A DNA stretch of 64,000 nt. It comes from Paramoeba atlantica. Lineage: Eukaryota; Discosea. Position 1 is the stretch's first letter. The number at the start of each line of letters is the position of its first letter. This document shows positions 10,009 to 19,075 of the stretch, one piece after another. Where the stretch lies: the NCBI GenBank assembly GCA_977017575.1, contig CDRNVI010000024.1, forward strand, positions 124,001-188,000, read 5' to 3'. The position numbers and the translations under genes were made by a program. The notes below the pieces were generated by a model that ran no database searches, had not been told where the DNA came from, and was given only the letters and a program-made list of their open reading frames with translations.

Positions 10009-11565
10009 TCACAACTCTACATCTCGTTGAATGCCTTGTCGGAGAAGATTACATAGTCTTTTCATGCGCAAGTCGTAGTTTCTGCATGGATCAGCAGGAC
10101 TTCGGTCTTCATTCACTCTTTCGGTGAAATGTGAGGGTTCTCCTGAATTTAGAAATACCGGTGAGATCTGAATCGCATTTTGGACAGATTGCACTCTAAA
10201 GGGAAAAGCAAGCGCATGAATACTATCTAAAAATTTCTTCCTAGGAGAAGCGCAGGAGAGGTCAACAGCGTCTGTGTAAGCTCTGCGAATCACTTTTTGT
10301 ACCCGCTCATCCCACACTATAACATGTCTTATAAAGTGCAGATTCTCAATTTTTGATATAATTTCTTCAAATGATTCAGGTTCCACGGACAATGATGTAA
10401 GCGAACTGTCTTCTGCTAACGCATTTTGCCGTACTCCTGCTTCCGTTCCTTGTTGAATTTCCAAACTTTTTTCAGCTTCACCGGTCCACCCCCCATTCTC
10501 CGACCTTTGCAAAGTCAAAAGTAACTCGTCGGACATCGAATCACAAAAATGAATTATTTCAGAGCACCAATCCTCGTTTTGGTCGCAGAGAGTGCTTTTT
10601 TCTTTTGCCGTATCGTGCGACAATCTTACACTTTCAATAAAAGATTTTCCGATCATGGCAGAACCAACTGCGATGCACAGTATCCCGCACAACACACAGA
10701 AAATAGCGAAGCCACGCCCCAGCGGGCTAAACGGAACCAAATCGCCATATCCTACAACCGTCAGGGAAGAGATGCAGAACCATAAAGCATCAAGAGCACT
10801 TTGAAAAGGACTTTTATGAACGCGCTCGTGATCAAGCAATGAAGGAGAGAACGCTTCAGGGGGATACACCATAGATGAGGTCAAAGGTATCGAAATCATT
10901 CGTTCCGATATCAAACCACGTACCCACTGAGAGTGAAAACGATCCCAAAAAGAGATGGAAGCTTCACCATAAAAGATCGCAATGGCTGTCGTCAGACCGA
11001 TAAGTAATTGCGTCATGCAAAGAAACCATATGACTGAAGCGCAAATCGAGATGCTTTTAATAATCTCCGGACAATGAGGTATGCGCAAAAAAATGAGTAC
11101 CAAACACGATAAATCAGTGACCATGCGGGCGTATATAATCTTTTGATAGGAACAAAATGATTTAACGAGAACGCAGGAGAAGAAGCATGTCAATAGCAGA
11201 GCATTTAAAAGCGGAACAATGCGCGGAACACTGCGACGCATAGTTCGCAAATTCCAGGAAAAAAGTGAGTGCAGCTTCCAAGAAAAAGAGTTGAACATGA
11301 GATACAATGTACTATACAGTGCCATACATAAATACTCCAGGTAATTTATCAACGCGTGCTCATCGTCAAAAAAACTTGGAAGACTAATAGTAAAATGCAG
11401 TCCCAAGAGTATGACCAGGGTGCTGAGTGAAAGAATGTTGAAATCCAGTTTTTGGCACATTTGCCCATTCATTTTTCTCATGCAGCCTACCAGAGAAACG
11501 TCGGCAATTCTTTTGCTTTTCCTCGTGCGTTTTGTTTCACATACTTCACGCTTTTCAGTATACAT
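10009..11565 (-). CDS. Six-TM potassium channel (SK/Kv-like pore)
   Basis: 518 residues. Hydrophobic segments near 44-62, 78-95, 113-136, 150-162 and 170-200 precede a pore loop with selectivity filter TVVGYGD at 269-275 and a last helix at about 285-305. This is a K+-selective pore in a plasma or organelle membrane. There is no run of S4 arginines, and the topology with a long S5-pore linker resembles small-conductance Ca2+-activated channels more than Kv. I see no cyclic-nucleotide domain. The C-terminal 200 residues are cytosolic and partly acidic, with no calmodulin site I can name. Confidence 0.85.
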   Translation of the reverse strand: MYTEKREVCETKRTRKSKRIADVSLVGCMRKMNGQMCQKLDFNILSLSTLVILLGLHFTISLPSFFDDEHALINYLEYLCMALYSTLYLMFNSFSWKLHSLFSWNLRTMRRSVPRIVPLLNALLLTCFFSCVLVKSFCSYQKIIYARMVTDLSCLVLIFLRIPHCPEIIKSISICASVIWFLCMTQLLIGLTTAIAIFYGEASISFWDRFHSQWVRGLISERMISIPLTSSMVYPPEAFSPSLLDHERVHKSPFQSALDALWFCISSLTVVGYGDLVPFSPLGRGFAIFCVLCGILCIAVGSAMIGKSFIESVRLSHDTAKEKSTLCDQNEDWCSEIIHFCDSMSDELLLTLQRSENGGWTGEAEKSLEIQQGTEAGVRQNALAEDSSLTSLSVEPESFEEIISKIENLHFIRHVIVWDERVQKVIRRAYTDAVDLSCASPRKKFLDSIHALAFPFRVQSVQNAIQISPVFLNSGEPSHFTERVNEDRSPADPCRNYDLRMKRLCNLLRQGIQRDVEL

Positions 11566-11956
11566 GAAGGAGTCACATTTCTATAGCCCATAGAGGGCTG
11601 TGGTGCTCTTCAGTGGATACAACTCCTGCAATAATGCTATCTCGGATACGAAATCGGCAACCCATAGGTGTATCACCTATGTTATTAAATAATGTGATTC
11701 TGCGGTTCTGATGACATTGATGTAGGTGGGAGTTGAAATCCTAGTATATTGATCAAAAATTTAAAGTATACCTCCGTAATCGTGCAATCATTTTTGATAA
11801 AAAAAAATTGTTTTACATTTTTTGTTTCACATTCAAGAATTTTTTATATTACTCAGACAGCGCGGAACAACCATCACACGCATCATACACGCATAGTAAG
11901 ATTACTTAAAGCGTTCTCTAGTTTCAAAACAAATTTAGGTAAAAGTAAAGAAATCT
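11566..11956. other. Intergenic with a small hairpin
   Basis: Spacer upstream of the channel gene. Bases 11663-11681 form a perfect hairpin, CATAGGTG-TAT-CACCTATG. No coding frame is credible. Confidence 0.5.
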
Positions 11957-12490
11957 TTATTGCAGTCGCTTGAGCATCTTCACTACGCGATTGTGCTTCA
12001 TCATTCCCATTTGTTCACGAACATCAAGAGGGAGTGCTCGCCAATGAGCAGCAAGAACCCCTAATATACGATGAGGTTGTCGCATATCCATACGCAGATG
12101 CGTGGCAGTACGCTCAAAGCGACCAAGAACAAAGGAGGGAAACCCTCTGGCATCGAGAGGAACTCCGTGCTCATAATGTAAATCGGTATCCCGCTCTGTC
12201 GCCTTGGGGGACAACTTCGACTTCTTAGATACCCGTTTCTTTATCTTCATTTCCTCACCCCATCGACACATAGATTCTAAATAGGGGCGAACTATTGTGC
12301 TCAAAAACTTCTCTTCATCAAAGCGTGAAGGAGAGCTCAAACCTGATGCAACTTTCATCACAGAATCTGCTTTTACTTTACTGGTGCTAGATTTACCACG
12401 ACTTGAAAAAGTGTACATCTGAGAAATAAGGTGGGAGTGAACTCGTAAGCGGTTGGTGGCAAAGCTTCGCCGAAAAATCTCCGACTGCAT
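11957..12490 (-). CDS. Small basic, probably mitochondrial protein
   Basis: 177 residues, strongly basic. The N-terminus (MQSEIFRRSFATNRLRVHS) is Arg/Ser-rich without acids for about 25 residues, like a mitochondrial presequence. The C-terminal 60 residues contain PHRILGVLAAHWRALPLDVREQM, cut here as PHRILGVLAAHW and LPLDVREQM, which recalls the first helices of an HMG box but lacks the rest. It could be a mitoribosomal or nucleoid protein. I cannot name it. Confidence 0.6.
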   Translation of the reverse strand: MQSEIFRRSFATNRLRVHSHLISQMYTFSSRGKSSTSKVKADSVMKVASGLSSPSRFDEEKFLSTIVRPYLESMCRWGEEMKIKKRVSKKSKLSPKATERDTDLHYEHGVPLDARGFPSFVLGRFERTATHLRMDMRQPHRILGVLAAHWRALPLDVREQMGMMKHNRVVKMLKRLQ

Positions 12491-12958
12491 GACTGAATCG
12501 TAGTAGTGTAGAAGTAATGTAAGCGAATAAAACTAAAACTTACCCGTGCGATGGTGTAGTTCATCAGGTATTAACAATTTATGCTAGCAAATGCTTAGCA
12601 AGCACAATCATGAACATGCCAAGTCAGCATTTATCAAACAAGCTAAAACCACATGTTCTAGTGCTCCCAAAAATATAACAAAACCATGAAACATAGCTTA
12701 GCGTCAAAGATAACAAATTTATTATCATTCCGGTTTGTAAAATTCGTTTTAGTGACCACAATGTGCATTCTTCATCTTACTAAAGCCTTTCAAACATTCG
12801 ATCTCTTTTTCTACGACAAGTAAAAACAAATAGCAAATCAAGTTCATACTATTTTCCTTAGTCCTGTTTGGCGCTTCTTACATTTCATGACCCTACTGCG
12901 TACTACAAACATAAGTGTCCTTATTGCCCCACAACCCCAGGTTATCCTCGCGTTGTTC
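12491..12958. other. Intergenic, no gene seen
   Basis: AT-rich spacer; repeated 'ATGCTAGCAAATGCTTAGCAAG'-like words (GCTAGCAAATGC, GCTTAGCA) near 12580-12605 are the only visible structure. No RNA gene or frame recognised. Confidence 0.5.
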
Positions 12959-13555
12959 CTACGCTGTCTTCTCCTCCACCTCCTCCTTGACTTCTCCGCA
13001 ATCGCGAATGACCACACTCCCCTTGGTCGCCCCAGACTGCGTACCCATCGACTCCATCTTTTTCAGCACCTCATCCCCTTTCAGGAGCTGGCCAAACACA
13101 ACATGTTTGCGGTCCAGCCAGCTCGTCGGGGCGGTGCAGATAAAAAACTGCGACCCGTTGGTGTTGGGCCCGGCATTCGCCATCGAGAGCGTGCCGGAGC
13201 CAAAGTGTCTCCCGGCCTTCCCGCTGAACGACTCATCTTCGAACTTTTGCCCATAAATGGACTCACCCCCGGTGCCGTTCCCTGCGGTGAAGTCCCCGCC
13301 TTGGCACATAAACTGGGGAATCACACGGTGAAAGCTCGAGCCCTTGTAGTGCAGCATCTTCCCCGTCTTCCCCATGCCTTTCTCCCCGGTGCACAGTGAG
13401 CGGAAATTCTCAGCGGTCTTAGGGACGACATCCGCAAACAGCTCAAAGGTAAGTCGACCGCAGTGAGTGTTGTTGATTGCAATGTCCATAAACACTTTCG
13501 GGTTGCTTGGGGACACCGGGTGAAACGCGGCACGGCGTAGGAGGGAGGGAAACAT
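12959..13555 (-). CDS. Cyclophilin-type peptidyl-prolyl isomerase
   Basis: A 198-residue single-domain cyclophilin that isomerises Xaa-Pro bonds. The catalytic arginine lies in [15 protein letters not shown] (Arg77), with GSQFFICT and the cyclosporin-contact tryptophan in [11 protein letters not shown]; all the family's active-site residues appear present. The start at 13555 gives a short basic leader ([16 protein letters not shown]), which may send it to mitochondria. The frame is open for 47 further codons upstream, but these are pyrimidine-rich on the coding strand and look like splice-acceptor DNA. The gene is visibly more GC-rich than its surroundings. Confidence 0.94.
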   Translation of the reverse strand: MFPSLLRRAAFHPVSPSNPKVFMDIAINNTHCGRLTFELFADVVPKTAENFRSLCTGEKGMGKTGKMLHYKGSSFHRVIPQFMCQGGDFTAGNGTGGESIYGQKFEDESFSGKAGRHFGSGTLSMANAGPNTNGSQFFICTAPTSWLDRKHVVFGQLLKGDEVLKKMESMGTQSGATKGSVVIRDCGEVKEEVEEKTA

Positions 13556-14152
13556 TGTGGGCGAAGAGAGTAGGTGAGTAAAATGGAACACGAGAAATGG
13601 AGTTAAGTTAGTTTGCGGGAAAGAAAAAGTGCTAACGAAAACACGTAAAACGTGTTGCTGTAGAACGTGATATATTATTTTAGTTGATTGCGCCATATTT
13701 AGGATTAGCTGTTCTTTATCAGTTGAAACTTCTTCTATGAGATGATGATAAGTACAACCTCATGATAAATTTATCGAGTTCCTCCGGCATCGAAAACTGA
13801 AAGATTACCAGAGTCTTACCGGGACCAGAGACAAAGTCCTATGGCATACAATGATTCACATATTTAATGAGCAGCACTTTTGAATGGAACAACCGCAACT
13901 AGCGAACGGAATAACCGCAACTCGCATCGAGACAGTTATAAAACTGGCACTTGAAGAAATGAAATTGTATTTGCATCAAATTCACGAATTCGATGACGCG
14001 AAAGTACAGTACACACACACACATGCCGTATATCCGGTGTACCAGAGATTCGGCCCCAAGTAACAGAGATTTGGCTCGGAAGGTTGGCTCGCCCGTAAAA
14101 ACTATATCCAAGAAGTTGAACAATGTGAATTTGCAGAAAAATCTATTGATCA
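13556..14152. other. Intergenic, no credible gene
   Basis: Contains the pyrimidine-rich leader of the cyclophilin gene and an AT-rich spacer with a short (AC)n run near 14010-14025. An 84-codon frame at 13899-14153 has an unlikely composition (see rejected items). Confidence 0.5.
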
Positions 14153-16087
14153 TTAACTAGGGCAAGGTACACACTCCAGCCACCCGGTATGCATATCGGA
14201 ATCAGCAATGCAAACAGGGTAGGGAAGCCTCTCCCCGACATCATCAAGAGTGCGACACTCTCGGTTGTAGGGTGGTTTGCACTGAACAAACATTATGTCT
14301 TCCTCCACAACCAATAGAGGCATGTGATCCGCATGTAGTGGCTTGTTAAATGGAAGTTCAGACCTTTGATCCGACATTGGGTGCTTAGCGCACATGCGGG
14401 GTACCTGAGGTGGGGATGGCCTTCGTGCAGGTGACATGTAGGTTTTAAAATTCGAGACATATCCTCTGGCGGAACTCAGTAGGCGACGTGTTACAGAAGA
14501 ACGATGCTCCGACATGTTAGCAGAATACGGTATAGCGATGCCGGCTCGAGAGGGTGCGACATCATGAGTTTCTTCTTCAACATCGAACTGCTCATTATAC
14601 GTAATCGGCGAACTTCTAGAAAGACGCGGTTCTGGAGACAATAGCCGTCTAGATGAGGAATGGGCCCCGGAGCTTCGACTTAAAACGTCAGAAACCGTGT
14701 GTCGTTCCAAACTCTCAAAAGAAGAATTCGGTGTTCTACGTTCATGTTGAGGATCAAAGGTTTCGTTTCTGCGTAGATCTAGTCTGGAGGAGGAATGGAA
14801 GTCTCCGAGACCTTCAATTATAGTATCTCCTATAGTATACCAAATAGACTCATCGTCACTTTCGCTAATCGGGGGAGTGATTACTGGACGATTCCGCGAG
14901 TCTACTCCATCTTCAACCTTTTGCTGAAGTTCTTCCGACGCAAGCTCAGCGCCGACTTTGAAAAGCTCGGAAAGTAAGGATTTCGAATGCGGTTGTGTGT
15001 CTGCCTTGGGCAGCTCTTCGTAAAGGAGAGATCCGGGTTTATGTGCTATTTTGTGATTAGCAAGACTTTCCTTTCCGTCACAGCTGGCTGATTGATGACA
15101 TTTCTTCTCAGATTTCGTTAAGAATTTATCAGGACGATTTTTCGTGTTGTAGATGTCAGATCCTCTTTTTGGATTTACAGGTGGAGCGGCTATTTCTCTA
15201 TCAGGATTCAGTTCTCTCAACGGGGATGGCAAAGCGGGTGCTGCAAAGACATTCGATGATTCCCAGCAACCAAAAAAATGTAGTAGACACTGTGCCAAGT
15301 ATGTGATGCGTCGCCAGATTCGCGAGAGCAATGTGGGCTTTTCGAGGGCTACCTCCTCAATTTCTTCCTCGCTTTCTAATAGTTCCCGACTTCGTAAAAG
15401 TTGCACATTCTTATTTTCGGAGTTGCTTGAAACGTTCTCAACATTAACGGTATGTACGTGTTCATATACGGCTGAGATCATAGTCCTCCATAACTCAGCG
15501 TCCTCCCCGTCCATTCCACACAGTGCATCAAGCTGAGCATCTGAAAGCTCCGGATGGGGTGAACACTGAATCTTTGGTGAATCCATATCCATATTCTTTT
15601 TGCTGTGCAAATGAGCGCGTTTATTTCGAATCTTGTTATCATTCAACTCGTCGTCCAAGCGTTCCATTTGAAAATGCTTCAAATTTTGTGACGAAGGACG
15701 CGTTTGAGGTCTCTCCGGGGAATGTTCAGAGTAGGGAAATAACATTCTAACACTGTATTCCAAACAACTCCACAAGAATCTGACAAACTGCCTCATAAAA
15801 TAAAGAATACGGTAAAAAAATGTATCTTCGATGCTAGATACGTCAGCCTCCATCTTTGAATTGAAATTACTTGAACGATCGCGATCAGTTTTAGCATGAA
15901 CGACAGGAATACTTGTATAATGAAGCAATGACGGCAAAGTTCTTATGCTCTTCGAGTGAAAGTGACATTGCATCATACGGTTCTGAATCACCATACCAGA
16001 CTTGATATACAAAGGGAGATTAGAACCCGAGGAGGGGAGCGATGCTACGCAAACGATTCCATAGAGCACCGGAAAAAGGAAACGCAT
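14153..16087 (-). CDS. Unknown secretory-pathway or membrane-associated protein
   Basis: 644 residues, not recognised. The N-terminus (MRFLFPVLYGIVCVASLPSS) looks like a signal peptide or signal anchor. Two aromatic, basic, hydrophobic stretches at about 88-115 (RILYFMRQFVRFLWSC) and 253-275 (RIWRRITYLAQCLLHFFGCW) look alike and could be re-entrant or amphipathic membrane segments. The rest is Ser/Glu/Arg-rich and probably disordered, with several SRSS-type sites. The C-terminal 40 residues are better ordered and contain four cysteines. Length and frame support a real gene; function is open. Confidence 0.7.
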   Translation of the reverse strand: MRFLFPVLYGIVCVASLPSSGSNLPLYIKSGMVIQNRMMQCHFHSKSIRTLPSLLHYTSIPVVHAKTDRDRSSNFNSKMEADVSSIEDTFFYRILYFMRQFVRFLWSCLEYSVRMLFPYSEHSPERPQTRPSSQNLKHFQMERLDDELNDNKIRNKRAHLHSKKNMDMDSPKIQCSPHPELSDAQLDALCGMDGEDAELWRTMISAVYEHVHTVNVENVSSNSENKNVQLLRSRELLESEEEIEEVALEKPTLLSRIWRRITYLAQCLLHFFGCWESSNVFAAPALPSPLRELNPDREIAAPPVNPKRGSDIYNTKNRPDKFLTKSEKKCHQSASCDGKESLANHKIAHKPGSLLYEELPKADTQPHSKSLLSELFKVGAELASEELQQKVEDGVDSRNRPVITPPISESDDESIWYTIGDTIIEGLGDFHSSSRLDLRRNETFDPQHERRTPNSSFESLERHTVSDVLSRSSGAHSSSRRLLSPEPRLSRSSPITYNEQFDVEEETHDVAPSRAGIAIPYSANMSEHRSSVTRRLLSSARGYVSNFKTYMSPARRPSPPQVPRMCAKHPMSDQRSELPFNKPLHADHMPLLVVEEDIMFVQCKPPYNRECRTLDDVGERLPYPVCIADSDMHTGWLECVPCPS

Positions 16088-16379
16088 TCTTATTTGAAAC
16101 CCATTACATTAGAAAAGAAGAAGTACTTGAATGAAGTGAAGTAAAGAGATAATCTTATAGAATAATTTTATAGAGGTTAATAATTTAGAGTGAAATGTTT
16201 TGAGAAATATTGAATTACAAAAAAAGTGGAAAAACGCGCGCTTCTGGGGCCCTCTATTAAAATTTAACCCATTAAAGATATCATAATATCCATATTTTGA
16301 TGCCTTCGAGTACCCGGTAAACAAAAATAAGCTTTCTAAGAACATTTCGGAAGAACGTATAGCGTTCATAGAAGACTTA

Positions 16380-16451
16380 CATACGTAGATGTATATACAC
16401 GTGTACATATGTACACGTACATACACGTACGTGTATACATACATGTACATG
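16380..16451. repeat. Alternating purine-pyrimidine tract
   Basis: About 70 bases of nearly strict purine-pyrimidine alternation built from TACACGTG, ACATATGT, ACGTAC and CATGTACATG palindromes. Such DNA can adopt Z-form or extrude small cruciforms. It lies just upstream of the 14153-16087 gene. Confidence 0.75.
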
Positions 16452-16590
16452 GATAAATCATACATACAGATGTATGCATCTTCCGATGGTGAAAATCCAA
16501 ACAGTCATCAAAGGTTAAATGCTGTGGTTAGACGCACCGGTTAAATACTAGATAAAAAAATAAGTTTTTTTTGCTGTGCCCCCCAACCTA

Positions 16591-16905
16591 AACTAAAAAG
16601 GCAGAAGGATCAGCCTTCTGCTTTGTGCCTTGCGCCGACGACTTCCTCTACGGTCTCGCAGATCACAAATATCGCAGATCCCAGGTTCTCCATCGAGCCC
16701 TTTTCCTTTCCTCCTCCCTAGCTATTAAAATACTATTAAACCGCTGTCCAGGGTAATATTCCTGGTAGAAATATTAAGCGGGTACAGGAATTTTTTCTTC
16801 GCAAATTGTTTCCCACTAATGGCGCCGCGTATGGCTCAGGCCCGCTCACGCGGGCCCTCGCCATACCCCCCCTTCGGCTTCGCAAAGACTAACGACGCCG
16901 CGTAC
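16591..16905. ncRNA. Candidate structured RNA locus
   Basis: A GC-rich island with several strong foldbacks. The best is 16829-16866: GTATGGC and GGCCCGC stems closing on TCAC, interrupted by a 3x3 internal loop. A hairpin at 16601-16621 (GCAGAAGG/CCTTCTGC) is followed on the minus strand by CTTTTTAG. Another at 16741-16781 (CCGCT, CCAGG / CCTGG, AGCGG) is followed on the plus strand by TTTTTT at 16791. Near-direct repeats of CGCCGCGTA occur at 16823 and 16895. The strand and exact ends are unclear. It sits beside a Pol III-type promoter (16911-16990). I could not match it to U1-U6, 7SL, SL RNA or a snoRNA. Confidence 0.4.
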
Positions 16906-16910
16906 TGCTG

Positions 16911-16990
16911 AAAATATCACCGCCGGGAATCGAACCTGCGACCACCAGATTATGAAAGGCAGGTCTTACCAACTGGGCTACCTGGGTTCG
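16911..16990 (-). tRNA. tRNA-like sequence with A and B boxes; degenerate tRNA or extragenic Pol III promoter
   Basis: The minus strand has a perfect A box (TAGCCCAGTTGG, 16980-16969) and B box (GGTTCGATTCC, 16936-16926) at exactly the spacing of an intronless tRNA, followed by TTTT at 16914. But acceptor halves ACCCAGG and CGGTGAT do not pair, and the D and anticodon stems are broken. A second B box (GGTTCGATTCC) lies on the plus strand at 16986-16996, within a perfect T-arm, followed by TTTTT at 17007. In kinetoplastids, snRNA and 7SL genes use A/B boxes of a divergent tRNA or tRNA-like sequence, which this resembles. Confidence 0.5.
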
Positions 16991-17011
16991 ATTCCCGGGA
17001 CCTACGTTTTT

Positions 17012-17527
17012 AAGCACCGTGATTTGTGCCCAAATCGAGGATACAAGGGGGGTTGGACCACCTTTTCTCACCCTGCTAGATCCACCCTACCCCGGACACC
17101 ATAAAGAAGGGAGAGGCAGAGGTTGTAAACAACCCGCGCAATTTTTATAAAAACTATAGCTAAATAGTAAAAAGCTGGGCTGTAAATATGAAAAGGTACT
17201 GTCACCACCTTTTGGGAAAAGTAGTTTTCTTTTTGGGAAACAACGTTTTTAGGCAGATTTTCATTCGCTTCCACCCAACTGTTTTTAAGCAAGTAAAAGG
17301 AGTGAGGTAAAAATAATTTCGGCAAGTACAAATAAGCGAAACCAGCTCATGCATCCCCGCAAAGTGTCCTCGTATCGTTCAACGTTCCAGGTCTAAAAAA
17401 TTAATATTGAAATCCTTTTTCTATGTAAAGAATATGGACATTGAATTATCGGTATCCGTAAGTTTTATCCGATATTTTCCGTACGAAGGAAACACACGTT
17501 TGGTTTCCAAGTCATATACTTAGTACA
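17012..17527. other. Intergenic, no gene called
   Basis: Lies between the tRNA-like element and the coiled-coil gene. If the element acts as a divergent promoter, a small plus-strand RNA could start near 17080-17100, but no known snRNA signature is visible there. A minus-strand frame at 17068-17331 (87 codons, hydrophobic C-terminal half) is possible but weak. Confidence 0.4.
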
Positions 17528-18157
17528 CTACATAGTATGTATGGCAGAGCTGTAACTAGTTTTTTGTAATAACTTTCTTTTTTCGTATAGCTTTTCGCTC
17601 AGTAGCTTTATTCGGATGCGGTAGGCCTCCCTTATTTTCTCAGTTTCTAGAACATATTGATCGATGACATTCCGAGTACGAATCCGAGCATTTTCTAGGG
17701 GTTGCAGTACAGTAAAAGAGTCAACGAAAGCATGTGAATTATCAAGATTTTCATGCCTAACAGAATAAACTGCCGACGAAAAGTAATGCATCAAATATTT
17801 CAGTTTTCCTCTCAGTACTAGAATCCTGTTTTTTTTGTCTTCCAATCTTCTGAGAACCTCAACAAAGCTTTGATAGCAACCAAATATTATTTCAGAGAGT
17901 AACTCAAGGAACTCGTTTTCTAGAGAGATGAATGAATTTGCATATTCTGTAATCATCACAAATTTTGAGCGCGTATGACATGCTCCGTCTTCATAACGTT
18001 TCGTAATAATGTTTAATTTCGATTGAAGAGTTTGAAGTTTCGTCGCCGTGAGTATCTCCTTTGTGCTATTTTCCGGCCAGGTTTCAATCTCTGCGTTCCT
18101 TTTAGCTTCATCCAAAAAATAAGAAGCATCCTGATTATTCTTCATTGAAGTAGGCAT
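17528..18157 (-). CDS. Coiled-coil protein of unknown function
   Basis: 209 residues, mostly helical with heptad-like Leu/Ile spacing across about 30-200 (LQTLQSKLNII, LLSEIIFGCYQSFVEVLRRLEDKK). Charge pattern and length recall BAR-type or sorting-nexin C-terminal helices, but no signature is decisive. It starts 140 bases downstream of the bS6m stop. It may be a structural or membrane-tethering protein; unnamed. Confidence 0.6.
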   Translation of the reverse strand: MPTSMKNNQDASYFLDEAKRNAEIETWPENSTKEILTATKLQTLQSKLNIITKRYEDGACHTRSKFVMITEYANSFISLENEFLELLSEIIFGCYQSFVEVLRRLEDKKNRILVLRGKLKYLMHYFSSAVYSVRHENLDNSHAFVDSFTVLQPLENARIRTRNVIDQYVLETEKIREAYRIRIKLLSEKLYEKRKLLQKTSYSSAIHTM

Positions 18158-18297
18158 ACAGAAAGTAAAAACTATGACGAAAATAGAGCATTCTCAAGTA
18201 AATATTATGCAATGGAATTGCCCTCTTTTTGCAAAGCATTTCATTCATGATAAAAGATCTAGTACAAAGTGGTTTCGTTTAACGTTGGAGAGGCAAA

Positions 18298-18759
18298 CTA
18301 TTTTCTCAAATACGAGGACCAACGGGTGCGTGAAAATTCCTTCCAATTTTTATCCATCACCTCAAGAACATCAGCAGTAGCTTGCGGAGGCCAATTTAAC
18401 TCCTCTTCTGCCTTGGCGAAGTAGTCTAGTATAAACGTCTCTGTTTTGGATAAATTGTGATACGCCTCCGGGCTTCTGCATGTGTACGTGAAAATGTCAG
18501 CATGATCTTGAATCACTTTCTTAAGTTTCTTGTTGGCTTCTTCTCCTAAATCTATCTGCATAGTAATATACCTCGCATAGGTCTGTGGTTCGTTATTGGA
18601 GTCAATGAAAGGCTTAAGAGGCTGCATGATGCCTTCATTCGTCAAACTACGTATGCAACCCTCATTGTTATAGATAAAGGCGCCCAGAGACCTTAGGTAG
18701 TCGGATGTCATGGAATGATTCCGCAAACGCATCACTAGGGCATACGCATAGAATACCAT
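18298..18759 (-). CDS. Mitochondrial ribosomal protein bS6m
   Basis: 153 residues. The first ~95 follow the S6 ferredoxin-like fold: strand MVFYAYALVMRL, a helix, NNEGCIRSLTNEGIMQPLKPFID in the place of bacterial S6's strand-turn-strand, then YARYITMQIDLGEEANKKLKKVIQ and a closing TYTCRS strand. S6 binds 16S-type rRNA with S18 in the small-subunit platform. The ~50-residue C-terminal extension is typical of mitoribosomal versions. There is no clear presequence, as for many S6m proteins. Based on fold pattern rather than strong identity. Confidence 0.65.
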   Translation of the reverse strand: MVFYAYALVMRLRNHSMTSDYLRSLGAFIYNNEGCIRSLTNEGIMQPLKPFIDSNNEPQTYARYITMQIDLGEEANKKLKKVIQDHADIFTYTCRSPEAYHNLSKTETFILDYFAKAEEELNWPPQATADVLEVMDKNWKEFSRTRWSSYLRK

Positions 18760-19075
18760 TTCATATGTAAAAAATAGGGAAGACGAGATTTAGACTATAA
18801 GATCATGTTACGTGGGAATATAACTTTTGTGGGGTGACGTATCAGAGAAAAGGAAATCTCCCAAAGTAAAATCAAATGAGGCGGTTCTTCACTTAAAAGA
18901 TAAGACGCGTACAAGAGTCGGTAGAAAATGTTTCACGTGAAAAGCAAGCATCTTATTTTGCTTCGAAGCAGTTCTCCGTCTAAGGTATAATGCAATGCCT
19001 GATTTCGTTGAGCAATATCATGTTTTATTAATATATCACTCATGAAAATATAGGGTATCGAGTTCTTGTTATATT
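18760..19075. other. Intergenic, no gene seen
   Basis: AT-rich spacer with A/G-rich plus strand (pyrimidine-rich on the transcribed minus strand), as expected upstream of a trans-spliced gene. Nothing else recognised. Confidence 0.5.

Noticed and set aside
13899-14153. 84-codon minus frame whose ATG overlaps the upstream stop (TAATG)
   Set aside because: Stop-start coupling is a bacterial device; the peptide is Phe/Cys-rich and reads like AT-rich spacer.
16885-16900. GACTAACG, like the start of trypanosome spliced-leader exons
   Set aside because: Only a few bases agree; no GT donor at the right distance, no Sm site and no tandem array.
17140-17165. CTATTTAGCTA on the minus strand, identical to 11 bases of the U2 snRNA 5' region
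   Set aside because: It is part of a near-palindrome and is not followed by AGATCAAG or any other U2 element.
18158-18297. The coiled-coil gene and bS6m as one gene with an intron
   Set aside because: The 140-bp gap is ordinary spacer and the upstream protein is a complete S6-like unit with its own stop.
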